A stretch of DNA of 64,000 bases, from NCBI GenBank assembly GCA_014529385.2, contig CM043962.1, positions 48,822,098 to 48,886,097 of the forward strand, written 5' to 3'. Positions 22,095-34,741 of this stretch are shown here, one piece after another; position 1 is the stretch's first letter; every line of letters starts with the position of its first letter. Under the pieces are notes generated by a model. The model was given only the letters and a program-made list of their open reading frames with translations, was not told the origin of the DNA and did no database searches. This DNA comes from Adiantum capillus-veneris (lineage: Eukaryota > Streptophyta > Polypodiopsida > Polypodiales > Pteridaceae). The position numbers were made by a program, and so were the translations under genes.

Positions 22095-22873
22095 ATTAAC
22101 TATCTCAAGCCTCAGTCCCAAGGCCTCAAACACCTTCGAAGGTGGAGAGAGCTAGCGGGGAATGAGGGTAGGGAAGAGGAAGAAGAAACATTTCATAGGA
22201 GAAAGAATTAGTTCCTCACTTATCATCACTCTTCTTGCTAGTATACATAATAGCATAGTAATGAAGATGGAGAAGATGAAAAGCTTAAGCGTTGAAGCAT
22301 GGCTCTTGGTTGGATTCACATTCCATAGCCAAGAATGTTGGCGTAGGCTCTCAACTTCTCTACTAGCTCGGAGAAGGGGATGGAGCTCTTGCACTTTCCC
22401 TTCACACAATGAGAGTGTGTGTGGGAGAGTATACCCCTCAAGAATTCCCCCTACTTTCTTTGGCCGACCCCCTCTTCTAGCACAAGCTTGAAGCTCATTG
22501 GACCTCTGCAAGCCTCTGGCCAATCATGTACAGGATGCATACCAAGGAAGCATGCTAGCCTTGGGAAAAGTGTCCCCCTTTCCCCTTTGAGGGAGAGGAC
22601 TTGGTAAATGCAAAAAAAAAAAATTACATCTACTTAAGTATCATTGGACCCCTTGGAAGGCCAACCAATAGGCTTTGGACATCCTTGAGGGTAACCTAGC
22701 TAGGGGCTTGACATGTGTCCTACTTGCCTCTTGGGCAAGGGGTGCCCTTTGGGAGAGAGATTGGTCAAGCAACCACCCCCCCCCCCCCCCCCTTATTGCA
22801 TGGCTCGCCCCCTCCTTGTAGGGATTTGCATTGACTTTTGTGACACCTCAAGCCCCTCAACCTTCCATTCTCA
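22095..22873 (-). repeat. Gypsy-family LTR fragment, minus orientation
   Basis: Read in reverse it carries the LTR marks seen at 13064-15870: cttgaggggctt, ggtcggccaaag in place of ggtcgaccaaag, agcctac, gcatggctcttggttgg in complement, and ctccaccttcgaaggtgttt. A poly(C) run lies at 22771-22790. It abuts a scrap of copia element Z at about 22874. Confidence 0.7.
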
Positions 22874-22951
22874 TCCCTTTCCACATCAAGTACCTCATGT
22901 ACTGATTCGTCAGTAATAAGTTGATTTGTGACGTTCTTGAAACCCCCATAG
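22874..22951 (-). mobile_element. Copia element Z, downstream fragment
   Basis: Matches the integrase-RT linker of the related copia copies (compare 24945-25013: aagtacatcatgta, gttgatctgtaac, aaacccccatag). It ends CATAG at 22947-22951, immediately followed by the LTR of element X. The other half of the same interrupted sequence starts at 43214. Confidence 0.85.
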
Positions 22952-23183
22952 TGTTGGAATTAAGGTTGTAGGAAAACACAACACACACAACTTGAAGAAT
23001 ACAAAGGAAGCTCAAGGCACACAATAGAGAGTGTATTGCTTAGTGTGCGAGGGAAAGATAGATAGACCTAGAATGATGGGCGTGTATACAATTCACGGGG
23101 GGAAAACCTCCTAGTGAGGGAAAAAATGCTCCAACATTCCTAAGTGTGTTCAGACACATCACTACCACATGTATATGGTAACA
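22952..23183 (-). repeat. 3' LTR of copia X
   Basis: Plus-strand ends TGTTGGAATTA and ATGGTAACA (232 bp). On the internal side a purine tract, read on the minus strand as CTAGGGGGGATT, abuts it, identifying it as the 3' LTR. Confidence 0.9.
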
Positions 23184-23258
23184 AATCCCCCCTAGAGTGA
23201 TGCGGTGAATGAGAGCTGGCACATGAGTAAAGGGAAGTGCCATGCCCTGAGGACATGA

Positions 23259-26200
23259 TCAGTCCACAAAGGGGAGTAAGCCCAAAGCTTTGCGGAAAGC
23301 TTCAAACTTCTCACGAGACAATGCCTTTGTGAAAAGATCTGCAAGGTTGTCCTGTCTTAGCACATAAGCCAGGTTGATCTCTCCTGCTGAGAGCCTCTCC
23401 CTGACATAGTGGTAATGCACCTCAATGTGCTTTGTGTGAGCATGAAACAAAATTGCAAGTGTACTCTGACTGTTAGTGTAGATACTGTTGGCAGTGTCTT
23501 GTCCAACACCCAAATCGGCCATAAGACATCTAATCCATACACACTCAGCCATAGCTATGAAGACTGCCCTGTACTTAGCCTCACAACTAGAAGTGGACAC
23601 AGTAGGTTGCTTCTTGCTCAACCATGATATACATGAACTGCCAAGCATGAAACAAAAACCACTTGTGGACACTCACGTGTCAAAACAACCAGCCCAATTT
23701 GAGTCCAAAAAGGCATGTAAGTGTGGCGGCAATGATCCCCCCTTGGGATAAAACAAGCCAAGATGTAAAGTGCCACTCGAGTAGCAAAAAATTCTCTTGA
23801 CAGCCTGCCAATGCTTAGACCTTGGGCTATGCATAAATCTACTGACTTGTGAGATTGCAAACTGAATATTTGGCTTCATGTTGCATACATAAATGAGGCA
23901 TCCAACAACAGTTTGGTAAAGAGTGACATCTGCAGGATGACCAATATCATGAAGACTCAATTTCAAACCTGTTTCCATGGGAGTGGCAATAGGTTTGCAA
24001 TCCTCAAGTCCAAACTTACATAGCAATGTCTCTATGTAACTTTTCTGTCACAAGGCAATACCACCATCGCACTACTTAAATCGTATACCCAAGTAATGAT
24101 GCAACAGCCCCAGATCTTTCATCTTAAAAGTAACATTCAAATCAGCCTTAAATTCAACAATATGTCTCTCATTTGGTCCAGTGATTAGCAAATTATCTAC
24201 ATAAATAACCACAATGAGAAGTACATCACCCTCATGCTTTACATACAATGTGCTTTTTGTTGGTTTGTTACAAAAGCCTCCTTTGACCAAATGAGTGTCA
24301 GCCTTCTCATACCAAGCACGAGGAGATTGCTTCAACCCATACAAAGCTTTGTTACATTTTCACAACTTATCCTCTTGTCCTTTCTTGGCAAAACCGCGAG
24401 GTTGCGTTACATAAACTTCCTCAAATATGTCACCATTCAAGAAAGCAGAAACAATGTCTGACTGATGTATATCCCAACCAAAATGAGCTACCAAAGCACA
24501 TAGAAAACACACAGTAATCATATGACAAGTGGGAGAAAAAGTCTCTTCATAATCTATGCCTTTTTGTTGTGCATAACCCTTTGCAACAAGGCGAGCCTTA
24601 TAGCGATCGATCTCACCATCCGGCTTGCCTTTGAACTTGTAAACCCACTTCGTACCAATGGCGTTTTTGCCTGGAGGAAAATCATATAAAGTCCATGTGT
24701 CATTTTCTATAAGTACATCATATTGTGATTGCATGGTAGCCATCGAATTTTTTGAATTTTGTGCTTCATCAAAAGATAGAGGTTCCTCAATATCATGTAA
24801 GCTAGACACAACCAAAGCATAACAATCTGATGCATGGCAAGTACCTGATGAGTACGACTAGAAAAAGGTGCATCCAATTTATTGTCACGCAAAGTATGCA
24901 CCAGCCATTTAGACATACCTCTAGCCTGCTTATTTTCAACCCTTTCCTCAGCAAGTACATCATGTAATGTGCATCAATGATAGGTTGATCTGTAACATTT
25001 TCAGAAACCCCCATAGGCTGTACATTTGCCTCATTAAAATTTACATTCATACTTCCACCACTAATAAAAGGCAACAAAGTGTCATAGATGTCCTGTGAGC
25101 TTACATTACTGTCTCTAGTACATGACAGCAAGGGATGAACAGAATCGTCCACAAACACAACATCTCTAAAACTAGAATATGCTTTGTTTGTGGATGATAC
25201 AACCTATAACCTTTGCTTTCAGCACTATAACCAACAAAAATATATTTGACAGCCTTATCATTCAATTTTCTACGCTGTGTTTGTGGCACCAAAGCATATG
25301 CCAAATAGCCAAAAACACGCATGTGCTCAATAGAAGGCTTTCTATCATGCCATGCTTCATATGGAGTAATAGACTGCTAAGATTTTGTAGGACACCTACT
25401 TAGTACATAAGTGGCACACATGATGGTCTCAAGCCAAAAAGAATGCAGCAAAGCTTGATTTTTGACCATACATCGTGCCCTTTCCATAAGTGACATGTTT
25501 TTCCTCTCAACGACACCATTTTGCAGAGGCGTATAAGGCACTGTACATTGGTGTTTTATCCCACGACTAGCGAGAAATGCATTAAATTCATGAGACATAT
25601 ACTCCCCCCCTCAATCGGAACGGAGGGTGCCCATAGTACATTTCGAGACATTTTCAACCAAAGCCAGAAATTGTTTGAAGCACATAAGTACTTCGGACTT
25701 TGCTTTAAGCGGAAATACCCATGCATGCCTGGAGTAATCATCAAGAAAGTCACGAAGTAAAGGTAATTGCCCATGGATGGAGTTTGCATGGGCCCACAAA
25801 CATCACTATGCACAAGCTGCAACGTGCATGTGGCCCTAACTGAACCATCCTTTGGAAACTTCAAACGCTGCATGTTACCCAAAATGTAGCCTTCACAAAC
25901 ATGCTTGATAGGTGCTTCAAGAGGTGGCAAAGAAGCAACCATATCAGATTTCTGCAAACGCAACAAACTGGCAAAATTTAGATGATCAAAAGGTGCATGC
26001 CAAACATTTGCAATAGCCTTTGAATCCAAAACTGCATTTGCAAAATTCTATCCGCACTTGTCATACAAAGTGATCTTATACAGCTTACAACATAAAATGC
26101 CAGATGCAACAATTTCATCACCGAAACTGAGATCATGTACTGTACATCTGTCATCCATAATTTTACTACAAGACCAATCCTAGCAAGTGCAGATACAGAA

Positions 26201-26732
26201 AAAAGATCATTCTTGATCCGAGGTACAAAAAGTGCATCAACAAGTGTGAAAGAACTACCATTTGCAGCAGTAAGCACGATCTTTCCAAGTCCTTGAACCG
26301 GATAAGAGGCATTGTTGGCACAAGTAACTGGATTCCTATGAGGGACAAACTCAAGAGAGGTGAACAAATCACGATGTGAGGTATTATGCTTTGTAGCACC
26401 ACTGTCAAAATACCACACATGTGAATCTACAACAACTGACATTCATGCATCATGAACAACAAGATTATAGGTACACTCTGCACTAAAATCCCATTTTGCA
26501 TCAACATCAACATCACAATCTCTTTTCACAGAAGACTCAACAATAGCCACATTTGTAGTGGATCCAGCATGTGCAGTGTAAACACCCTCTTTCTTCTTAG
26601 CCTCTTTGGCCTTCAACTTAGGACATTGTTTGATCAAGTGATCATTAGCTTTAAAATAATGGCAATGCATCTTCTTTTTGCCCTTATCACCAGAATTTTT
26701 GGACGAATTGCTGCCAGCAGCAGCATTAGGAA
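23259..26732 (-). pseudogene. Copia X: gag knuckle, protease, integrase, RT and RNase H
   Basis: On the minus strand from 26732: knuckle CHYFKANDHLIKQC (second Cys replaced by Phe), protease DSGATKHNTS near 26400, integrase zinc module and VHSDVCGPMQT, GTLRSD and YTPLQNGVVERKN (D, D, E), RT NAIGTKWVYKFKGKPDGEID, MYGLKQSPRAWYE and IYVDNLLITG (AAT at 24192-24194 gives Asn for the second Asp), then RNase H SCEAKYRAVFIAM, KHIEVHYHYVRERL and the end GLLPFVD at 23259. Integrase before RT is the copia order. At least eight frame changes or stops split it. It once encoded particle proteins and replication enzymes; now dead. Confidence 0.9.
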
Positions 26733-26966
26733 TGTTGGAATTAGGGTTGTAAAGAAACACACACAGCTTGGAGAAGACGAAGGAAGCTCAAGGCACACAA
26801 CTGAGAGTGTGTTACTTAGTGTGCAACGGAAAGATAGATAGCCCTAGAGTGATGGGTGATGGGCGTATATACAATGCATGGGGGAAAAGACCTTCTAAAG
26901 AGGGAAAAAATGCCCCGATGGTCCTCGTGCGTTCACACACATCACTACCACATGTATATGGTAACA
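26733..26966 (-). repeat. 3' LTR of copia Y
   Basis: Plus-strand ends TGTTGGAATTAG and ATGGTAACA (234 bp). The adjoining purine tract, minus strand CCAGGGGGGATT at about 26967-26980, marks it as a 3' LTR. Confidence 0.9.
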
Positions 26967-27121
26967 AATCCCCCCTGGAGTGATGCGGTGAACGAGAGCT
27001 AGCACATGAGTAAAGGGAAATGCCATGCCCTGAGGACATGATCAGTCCACAAAGGGGAACAAGCCCAAAGCTTTGCAGAAAGCTTCGAGCTTCTCATGAG
27101 ACAATGCCTTTTTGAAAAGAT

Positions 27122-27735
27122 CTACAAGGTTGTCTTGTGTTGGCACATAATCCAAGCTGATTTATCCTGTTGAGAGACTCTTCTGACATAGTGGTAATGC
27201 ACCTCAATGTGCTTTGTGCAAGCATGAAAAACCGGGTTCCTCACAACTTCCAATGTGCTCTGACTGTCAGCGTAGATATTGTTGGCAGTGTCCTGTCCAA
27301 CACCCAAATCATCCATAAGGTGTCTAAGCCATACACACTCAATCGTAGCTGTGAAAACTACCCTGTACTCAGCCTCACAACTTGAAGTGGCATAGTAGAT
27401 TGCTTCTTTCTCAACCATGATATACATGAACTACCAAGCATGAAACAGAAACCACTTGTGGACACTCGCGTGTCAAAACAACCAGCCCAATTTGAGTCCA
27501 AAAAAGCATGTAAGTCTGGTGGCAATGATCCCCCCTTGGCATAAAACAAGCCAAGATGTAAAGTGCCACTAAGGTAGCGGAAAATCCTCTTGAAAGCCTG
27601 CCAATGCTCAGACCCTGGGCTACGCATAAATTTGCTGACATGTGAGACTGCAAACTGAATATTTAGCCTTGTGTTGCATACATAAATGAGGCAGCCAACA
27701 ACAGTTTGGTAAACAGTGACATCAGCAGGATCACC
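27122..27735 (-). pseudogene. Copia Y: C-terminal RT/RNase H fragment
   Basis: From 27735: DPADVTVYQTVVGCLIYVCN, FAVSHVSKFMRSPGSEHWQ, VSTSGFCFMLGSSCISWL, then in another frame ATSSCEAEYRVVFTATIE and KHIEVHYHYVR. It starts abruptly at about 27735, where unrelated DNA begins. The rest of Y's pol lies beyond 36.3 kb. Confidence 0.85.
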
Positions 27736-28162
27736 AGCATCACGACACGTGCACCCACACAACCAAATACCACACACGCATATACGCACGCACTGATAAA
27801 AAGAGAAAAAAATAGAAGGACATCGACGTCATCAACAAAAAGAAAGGAGACGACCAAGTCGCACGCCACCAACATCAAAACAAGCAAAGGCACCAAAGGC
27901 ATGCCCCGACCGACCCCGAAAGTGACAAATGCGCTACACCGACACACCAGCTAGGCAGTCATTCACCGGCATTGCGTCCACAATGCCCTCTTCAGTAACA
28001 TCCGTAGGTGGTCATCATTTTTCCAGTTTCAAACCAAATCTTGTAAAAAATCCCAACTTTTGTAAATTCTCATCTCTCTCTAGGTGATGGCCACAAAGGC
28101 CCACCTAGAGGTTTTCCTTTATAATATTTCCCAAGACAAAGCAAGGGTCAACCACCCAGGGC
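27736..28162. other. Foreign DNA left of the non-autonomous LTR element
   Basis: No similarity to copia and no recognised gene. It ends in AGACAAAGCAAGG near 28133-28146, which pairs with CCTTGCTTTGTCT just right of the LTR element (35544-35556). The insertion site was therefore the loop of a short inverted repeat. Confidence 0.5.
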
Positions 28163-28167
28163 CCACC

Positions 28168-29567
28168 GCTGCCGTGCAGCTCCGCTGCCATGTAGAGAAA
28201 AAGAGCAGAGAAATGCAAGCTAAGATTCTTTGAAGCCTACACATTTAATGGTCAATGATCACGGCTTGCTAACAGGCCAAGTTTAATGATTACTGTATAC
28301 CAGATACGGCTTAAAAGGGCCAACAGATACCTCAATGATGCCAAAAATGATTATGCTTAAAGTGAGCACAGATGGGATTTTATGGTCTAGAACTGTAGTG
28401 CTTGAAGTGCTCTACCGGCCTGTTTTTACGGCTCGTCGATCGGAGCTACGATGAAGAAGTTATGGCATATTGAAGTTTGAGTCGATTGCAGATCCGTACC
28501 GGATTGAGCAACTGCAGATGATGTGACAGAGATGAAATGAATGCACGGACTTGAAGTGCTCACTTTGTGGAGCACGTCGGTCTTTTCAGATCAGTGATTG
28601 GAGTCCCGATCGCCAAGATATTAGCCGTTAAAGATTCACTGGGGGGCCGGCTTCGTACCAGCCCGATCGGCTCGGTCAGGGTGCCATCTGGGAGTTTTGG
28701 ACTCCTCATTAGGGTTAGTATGTGTTTTATGCAGTTTGAGAAGTCTACAGCTTGGTAGGCAGAGTCCAGTGTCAGTTGTCGGCAATGCTGAGCTGGGTTA
28801 TTTTGGCATTATTCAAGAATGTCGGCTCTTGCAATGCTTTAAAAGATATGTATGCCAAGTGTGGTGCCAAGCCATTAAATAATGGCCAAGGGCCACAATT
28901 ATGTCGCCGATAGCCACCTAAGCAATGGCTTCCAGAGCTTGCCTATGGTCGGCCACCCAAGGCAACAAGCAGCCGCCCAAAGTCGTAAGCGAAGGCCACC
29001 CAACTAAAGGGCATGGCCAAAGGCTGCCCGCCCACAGGTAGTTCAAGGGCCACCCATTGGGAACTAAAAAGGGTTTTTGAAAGTGAATGTGAAACAAAAG
29101 AAGAAAGAGGAGGTCGATGGCGAGCAGCTACAGCCACGCAGGAGGAAGACAAACGCTTGCGTAGGCTGGCTCGGGCCTCAGTCGGTGGCGGAGAAGAAAC
29201 GCGAAGTGCAGTCCTCGCCATAGCGCTCCTCTTCAGTACCGGTTCCACCGAATTCGACGCTACTGAAAAGTCCAGGTTTCCACATCATAGTGGCCGCTCC
29301 TGTGCCATTTCAGTAGCGACAGTGCTATTGGCTAATAATAGGACACCTTTTTTTGCATGCGGGGATAGCAAGCAAAAACGAAGGGACGAGGCTATCAATG
29401 AAGGAGAACAAGGCTCGTAACGAGCAGAAGGCGAAGGAGAATAGGGCAAGGGGAGAGCAAAAGGAGGCAAGCAAGGCTCTCTCTCTCTCTCTCTCGATCT
29501 CCAATCAAAGCAAGGAGTTCTCTTTCGCTCTCGACCTTGGCTACCAAAGCAAGGAACGAAGGCTAAA

Positions 29568-29627
<60 letters not shown>

Positions 29628-30427
29628 CTTGAGCTAAGGACGAGGCCGAAGGAGCTTGGACAAGGAAGCTTGTCAAAGCAAGCAAAGCAAAGAAGAAAGA
29701 GCGTGAACTTTGATCGAAGGAGCAAGAAGCCCGTAGGAACTTAAGCAAGAGAGCTTGAGCAAAAAGCTTGTTAAGGCTTAAGCAAGCCGAGGCAAGAAGA
29801 CATTCCAAGCGAGGCTAGAGAAAGCTAAAGAGGAGAAGGCATATCAAGGTCCAGGCTTGAGCAGGCAAAGGCGAGAAGGAGATTTACAAGCAAACGGGGA
29901 AATTACCAAGGGCATACAGAGTCTGATGGCAATCAAAATCAAGTTGATTGGAGAAGGAAGTTGACGCTTGTGAGCGGAAATTAAGACATGACAAAACACA
30001 CAAAGCAGGGAGTTGCAACACAGCTGGTAATAATTGATGCATGATGATCGACAGAATGAACTTACATGAGGTTTGCAAAATCTTGAAAGTAGAAGAAGCA
30101 GCTGAAGCGACAGAAGGGAATCTCATCACCGATATCAGTCCGAAGTTGATTAAGCATTTTCTTAAATCCGGTGTCGTTAATGGCCCGGTTAATCTTGTAA
30201 AAGGGAGCTTAAGCTCCTAGTTAGCAGATGATCCAAGTGACGGTGTTGTTAATAGCCCGCCTTGGCGAAAGGTTAAGTTGTACTTAAGCGTTAATCAATT
30301 AATTGTTGATTACGGTGATTTCCAGATTCGGTTGCATCTGTTGTTCTCATTCTCTCTCATTCACACCTCCCACAGCTAGAGGCCCGGCGCCTGCCTGGCT
30401 CACGTAGCGAACACATATCCCCCGACA
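28168..30427 (+). repeat. Left LTR of the non-autonomous element
   Basis: About 2.26 kb, ending CCCCCGACA. Contains (CT)n at 29476-29494 and 29572-29624. Near-identical in order to 33277-35540 with scattered substitutions and a shorter CT tract. Confidence 0.9.
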
Positions 30428-30430
30428 TCT

Positions 30431-30445
30431 TTGGTGAACCCGATG
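30431..30445 (+). other. Putative primer binding site, tRNA not identified
   Basis: TTGGTGAACCCGATG starts 3 bp after the left LTR. A TGG start fits a tRNA CCA end, but I cannot assign the tRNA. It differs from the Met-type PBS of the other elements here. Confidence 0.5.
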
Positions 30446-30472
30446 TAAAACGAGCTGGGGTGGGAGGTAAAG

Positions 30473-31132
30473 ATGGTGAATTTAGAGAAGATGATGAAGA
30501 TGATTGCAAAGTTAAGTGCGAACGGTTTTGATTATAAGTCAATAGTTCCAGATTTTGCAAAGATGCTTCAATTGGTGCAAGGATCTCTGCTTGAAATAGA
30601 GACCGTGAAGAAGAAAAATCAAATCGATGAAGCTTTGGATGCATCTTTAGATGCAGTATACGACGAAAGACGACTCTTTGATGGATACGATCCAGAGGGC
30701 TACCTAGAGTGCTATGAGCTGGAGACCAAGCTAAGAGGGATACCAGAAGAATCGATGATCAAATCTTTTGAGCAGTTAGTGAGTTCAGATGTGAAGGAGC
30801 AGATTCAAGAGGTACCAGAGCTTGCAACGACGGCTGGGAGTATTTCAAAGAAGCTATTGTGCAAGCACGTTATGAGGAGAATGAAATATATCAAGAACAG
30901 AGTTCAAGTCTACCGGACTACGCAGATATCCGAAGACAAGTACGATCAAAGTCAGAAGCTGTGATCGATGAGTGTATTATGCAGGATGCTACCTTCTTAT
31001 AGGCTAATGATGAAGACATAGTCAAAGCTGTGTATGAAAAGTTGGGTTTTACAGATGCCTTGCATGAAGTAGAAGTCCTTGAGGGTGAGTCTCTACAGCC
31101 TCAAAATGCACAGGGTAAATTTTTCAAATAAC
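30473..31132 (+). pseudogene. Diverged gag-like protein of the non-autonomous element
   Basis: ATG 30473 (MVNLEKMMKMIAK) gives 163 residues to TGA 30962. The segment FDGYDPEGYLECYELETKL, then GIPEESMIKSFEQLVSSDV, resembles the capsid-like part of plant gag (aromatic-G-x-D, a YE pair, then a helical run), a weak match. From about 30838 another frame reads better (CNDGWEYFKEAIVQARYEEN, then LPDYADIRRQ and DEDIVKAVYEKLGF) and runs to 31132 with one internal TAG. A frameshift near 30838 is therefore likely. No zinc knuckle seen. Confidence 0.5.
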
Positions 31133-31182
31133 CTATACCTGTAGTACAGGAAGAAAAGCAATCATGGGATCAAGACAATGAA

Positions 31183-32694
31183 TTGGCTAAAGCTCAGGAA
31201 GATGTGCAAGTGAATGAGTGCAGTCATATTCAGGTAGACATGCGGGAAGATTCACTTACAGCTAATAGTTTTGCTACTGAACCGGAATTAGAGCAAACTT
31301 TTTCTGGCATAGATTCTACCATAGAGGTGATTGAAGATATTGGTGCAGGTTTTGCCAAAGAGTTGATTAATGATACAGATGTCATAGGTCAAAGCAAGGC
31401 TATTGTTGAGAGCAGCAAGACCATGGATTTTAGTATAGCAGATTTACCGAATTTGGATGTACCAGATTTTGAGGACTTGACTAAGCAAGAGTATGTGCTT
31501 GATTCAGAGGGGGTGCAGACTCCTTCATTGGCAAGCTTTTGGGAAGCACAGCTACAAAAGTGGAAAATTGGTCTTGAATGTGATGATAATGAATCAGAGG
31601 GGGTGCAGACTCCTTCTTTGAAAATTTTCTGTGACCTAGAGCTATCAATCAGGCAGACTGATCCTGAATTTGATGATGGTGAATTAGAGAGGGAGCAAAC
31701 CTCTTCTCTATCAGGAATTTGTGAGACACGACCCACACTATGGCAAAATGATTATGAAATTGATGATGCTGATTTAGTGGGGGTGCATAGTGAAGTGCAA
31801 TCTTTTGTTGATGAATATGATTGGTTTCATTGTGCCGATGATACAGACAGGGAAGTGGATGAAATTTTCAATGTGCATGCTGAACTTTGTGCTACAGAAG
31901 TGCAAAGATATCTTGATGAGGGTGAAAGACTTAAAGAGTAATTTACTGCAGATGCGTTTAGTATGCATGTCATATGTGAAAATCCTTATTTATTGCAGCA
32001 ACCTGAGATGTATAGGATTGAGGAACCTTCTCAAGCGGTGGACCTAGACCTTATGTGTTTATTGGACGAAGCTTTGGAAGGATTCTCAAATACAGATGCT
32101 AAGGATACTAGTCAATCCAGAATCAGGCATGAGCTAGTTTGTTCAGATTCAGTAGATGATGAACTTATGCAGTTGTTAGATGATGCACTACTTGATTTTG
32201 AGCCTCTACGAGATAGAGAATTGTCTTCAGATGCATCTTTTGAGCCTAATGAAGAGGATTTTACCAGAGACTTGATGTATTCAGGTATGCATGATTGGGA
32301 TTCCAACACTAGTGAGAGTGAAGGTGCACTGCCAATGATTTTACCTGTGATTGATGAACAACAATTGGATGAGCCAGTTGCACAGGGGATATGGCAGTAT
32401 CTGATGCTACCTGATGCTATATGGGATCTGATGTTACCCTATGATGTAGGGGATTTTGAGCTAGCTTTTGACCCAGGAGGTGACAGATATATGCATGGTC
32501 CTGGGCAATTGCCTTATATGCCATATGATCCAGGCGGTTTGTATGAAGATTTGTGGGTTAATGTATGTTTATGCTGTAATGATTGGAAATTCTTGTATTT
32601 TCCCTATGATCCTGGAGGATGGTGCAAAATTTTTAAAGGAATGCTCACAATGGGGCAAATGATTGGTTTCCTGTTTGATCCCGGGGGCTACTAA
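31183..32694 (+). CDS. Acidic repeat-bearing protein of the non-autonomous element
   Basis: Two overlapping frames, 31183-31941 and 31963-32694, both Asp/Glu-rich. The first has four 30-residue units with the core SEGVQTPSL; the second is acidic with DLMCLLDEALEGF and ELMQLLDDALLDF (a second internal duplication). It then switches to an aromatic tail with four (F/Y)DPGG motifs between about 32466 and 32690. The frames may be one protein separated by a stop near 31940. No enzyme motif. It sits where pol would be in an autonomous element. Function unknown. Confidence 0.5.
31504..31863 (+). repeat. Four 90-bp coding tandem units
   Basis: Units start at exactly 31504, 31594, 31684 and 31774 (tcagaggggg, tcagaggggg, ttagagaggg, ttagtggggg). 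The exact 90-bp spacing keeps a 30-residue period; units one and two share SEGVQTPSL, and later units diverge. Confidence 0.9.
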
Positions 32695-32700
32695 AGTGCC

Positions 32701-33268
32701 AGTTGCAGATTTGAAGAGTACCAGTTACCTGTTGTAGCAGGTTGCATGGTACAAGATTTTGTTTTCTAGATTATGCCGAGTCAGAATAGGTTTTGTTATG
32801 CGGTCAATAAGCTTACATGATTGGCTTCCAGCTGGCTGCTTTGGACACTGTTGAAGTATCTATACATCTTTTGAGTTGGTTCTGCTACCAGAACTTGAGG
32901 TAAAGGACTTGACGGCCATTCCGTGTGCAAACAGAGTAAGGCATACTTGAGCTTGACAGGGTTCCTTAAAGAGAGCTTAATGGTCAAGCCGTGTGCATCA
33001 TTAACTAGAGCACTTGAATCTGACGGGGTTCACTAAACAAGTTATCCATGATTGAATGCTTTGCAGATATGGAAGATACAGTTCAAAGATTTTTGATGGG
33101 CAGCTACCTAATGATTAAGCTAGAACATTGATGATAGGGTATAAGCCTTATTTCATTTTTTATATGTTCACCAGTTATGTGAGTCTGATGATGGGTAAGG
33201 AGCTTAAGGTGCCTGTAGCAGATGCATATTAAAGTGTTGTTGGCACAGACCGGAGGCTGTGCAGGTTC
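32701..33268. other. 3' non-coding interior of the non-autonomous element
   Basis: No coding frame. A degenerate duplication is seen around 32915-33040: ccgtgtgca, then cttgagcttgacagggttc and cttgaatctgacggggttc, about 68 bp apart. Confidence 0.5.
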
Positions 33269-33276
33269 AGAGGGGG
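33269..33276 (+). other. Polypurine tract of the non-autonomous element
   Basis: AGAGGGGG directly precedes the right LTR start TGAATATCG at 33277, fixing the element's orientation as plus. Confidence 0.75.
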
Positions 33277-34661
33277 TGAATATCGTGCAGCTCCGCTGCC
33301 ATGTAGAGAAAAAGAGTAGAGAAATGCAAGCTAAGCTTCTTTGAAGTCTACACATTTAATGGTCAGTGATCAGGGCTTGTTAACAGGCCAAGTTTAATTA
33401 TTAATGTATGCTAGATGCAGCTTAAAAGGGCCAACTGATGTCTTAACGATTCTAAAAATGACTATGCTTGAAGTGAGCATAGATGGGATATTATGATCTA
33501 GAACTGTAGTGCTTGAAGTGCTCTACCGGCCTGTCTTTACGGCTCGTCGATTGGAGCTACGATGAAGAAGTTATGGCATATTGAAGTTTGAGTCGATTGC
33601 AGATCCGTACCGGATTGGGCAACTGCAGATGAGGTGACAGAGATGAAATGAATGCACGGGATTGAAGAGCTCACTTTGTGGAGCGCGTCGATCTTTTCAG
33701 ATCAGTGATCGGAGTCCCGGTCGCCAAGATATTAGCCGTTAAAGATTCACTGGGGGCCGGCTCCGTACCAGTCCGGTCGGCTCGGTCGGGGTGCCATCTG
33801 GGAGTTTTGGCCTCCTCATCAGGGTTAGTATGCGTTTTATGCAGTTTGAGAAGTCTACGGCTTGGCAAGCAGAGTCCGGTGTCAGTTGTCGGCAATGCTG
33901 AGTTGGGTTATTTTGGCATTATTCAAGAATGTCGGCTCTTGCAATGCTTTAAAAGATATGTATGCCAAGTGTGGTGCCAAGCCATTAAATAATGGCCAAG
34001 GGCCACAATTATGTCGCCGATAGCCGCCTAAGCAATGGCTTCCAGAGATTACCTATGGTCGGCCACCCAAGGCAACAAGCAGCCGCCCAAAGACGTAAGC
34101 GAAGGCCACCCAACTAAAGGGCATGGCCAAAGGCCGCCCGCCCACAGGTAGTTCAAGGGCCACCCATTGGGAACTAAAAAGGGTTTTTTTAAGTGAATGT
34201 AAAACAAAAGAAGAAAGAGGAGGTCGATGGCGAGTAGCTACAGCCACACAGGAGAAAGAGAAACGCTTGCGCAGGCTGGCTCGGGCCTGTGGCGGAGAAG
34301 AAACGCGAAGTACAGCCCTCGCCAGCTCCTCTTTGGTACCCGTTCTGCCGAATTCGACGCTACTGAAAAGTCCGGGCTGCCACGTCATAGTGGCCAATCC
34401 TGTGCCACGTCAGTAGCGACGGCGCTATTGACTAATAATAGGACACCTTTTTTTGCATGCGGGGATAGCAAGCAAAAACGAAGGGAGTAGGCTATCAACG
34501 AAGGAGAACAAGGCTCGTAACGAGCAAAAGGCGGAGGAGAATAGGGCAAGGGGAGAGCGAAAGGAGGCAAGCAAGGCTCTCTCTCTCTCGATCTCCAATC
34601 AAAGCAAGGAGTTCTCTTTCTCTCTCGACCTTGGCTACCAAAGCAAGGAACGAAGGCTAAA

Positions 34662-34741
<80 letters not shown>

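Noticed and set aside
26452..26841. Plus-strand frames across the copia region
   Set aside because: Antisense shadows of minus-strand gag/pol.
28943..29420. Genes inside the LTRs of the non-autonomous element (both strands)
   Set aside because: The same frames recur in both LTRs with differing breaks, carry no motif and include microsatellite translation.
31504..31863. CRISPR-like array
   Set aside because: Regular 90-bp units are coding tandem repeats without short repeats and unique spacers, in a eukaryotic transposon.
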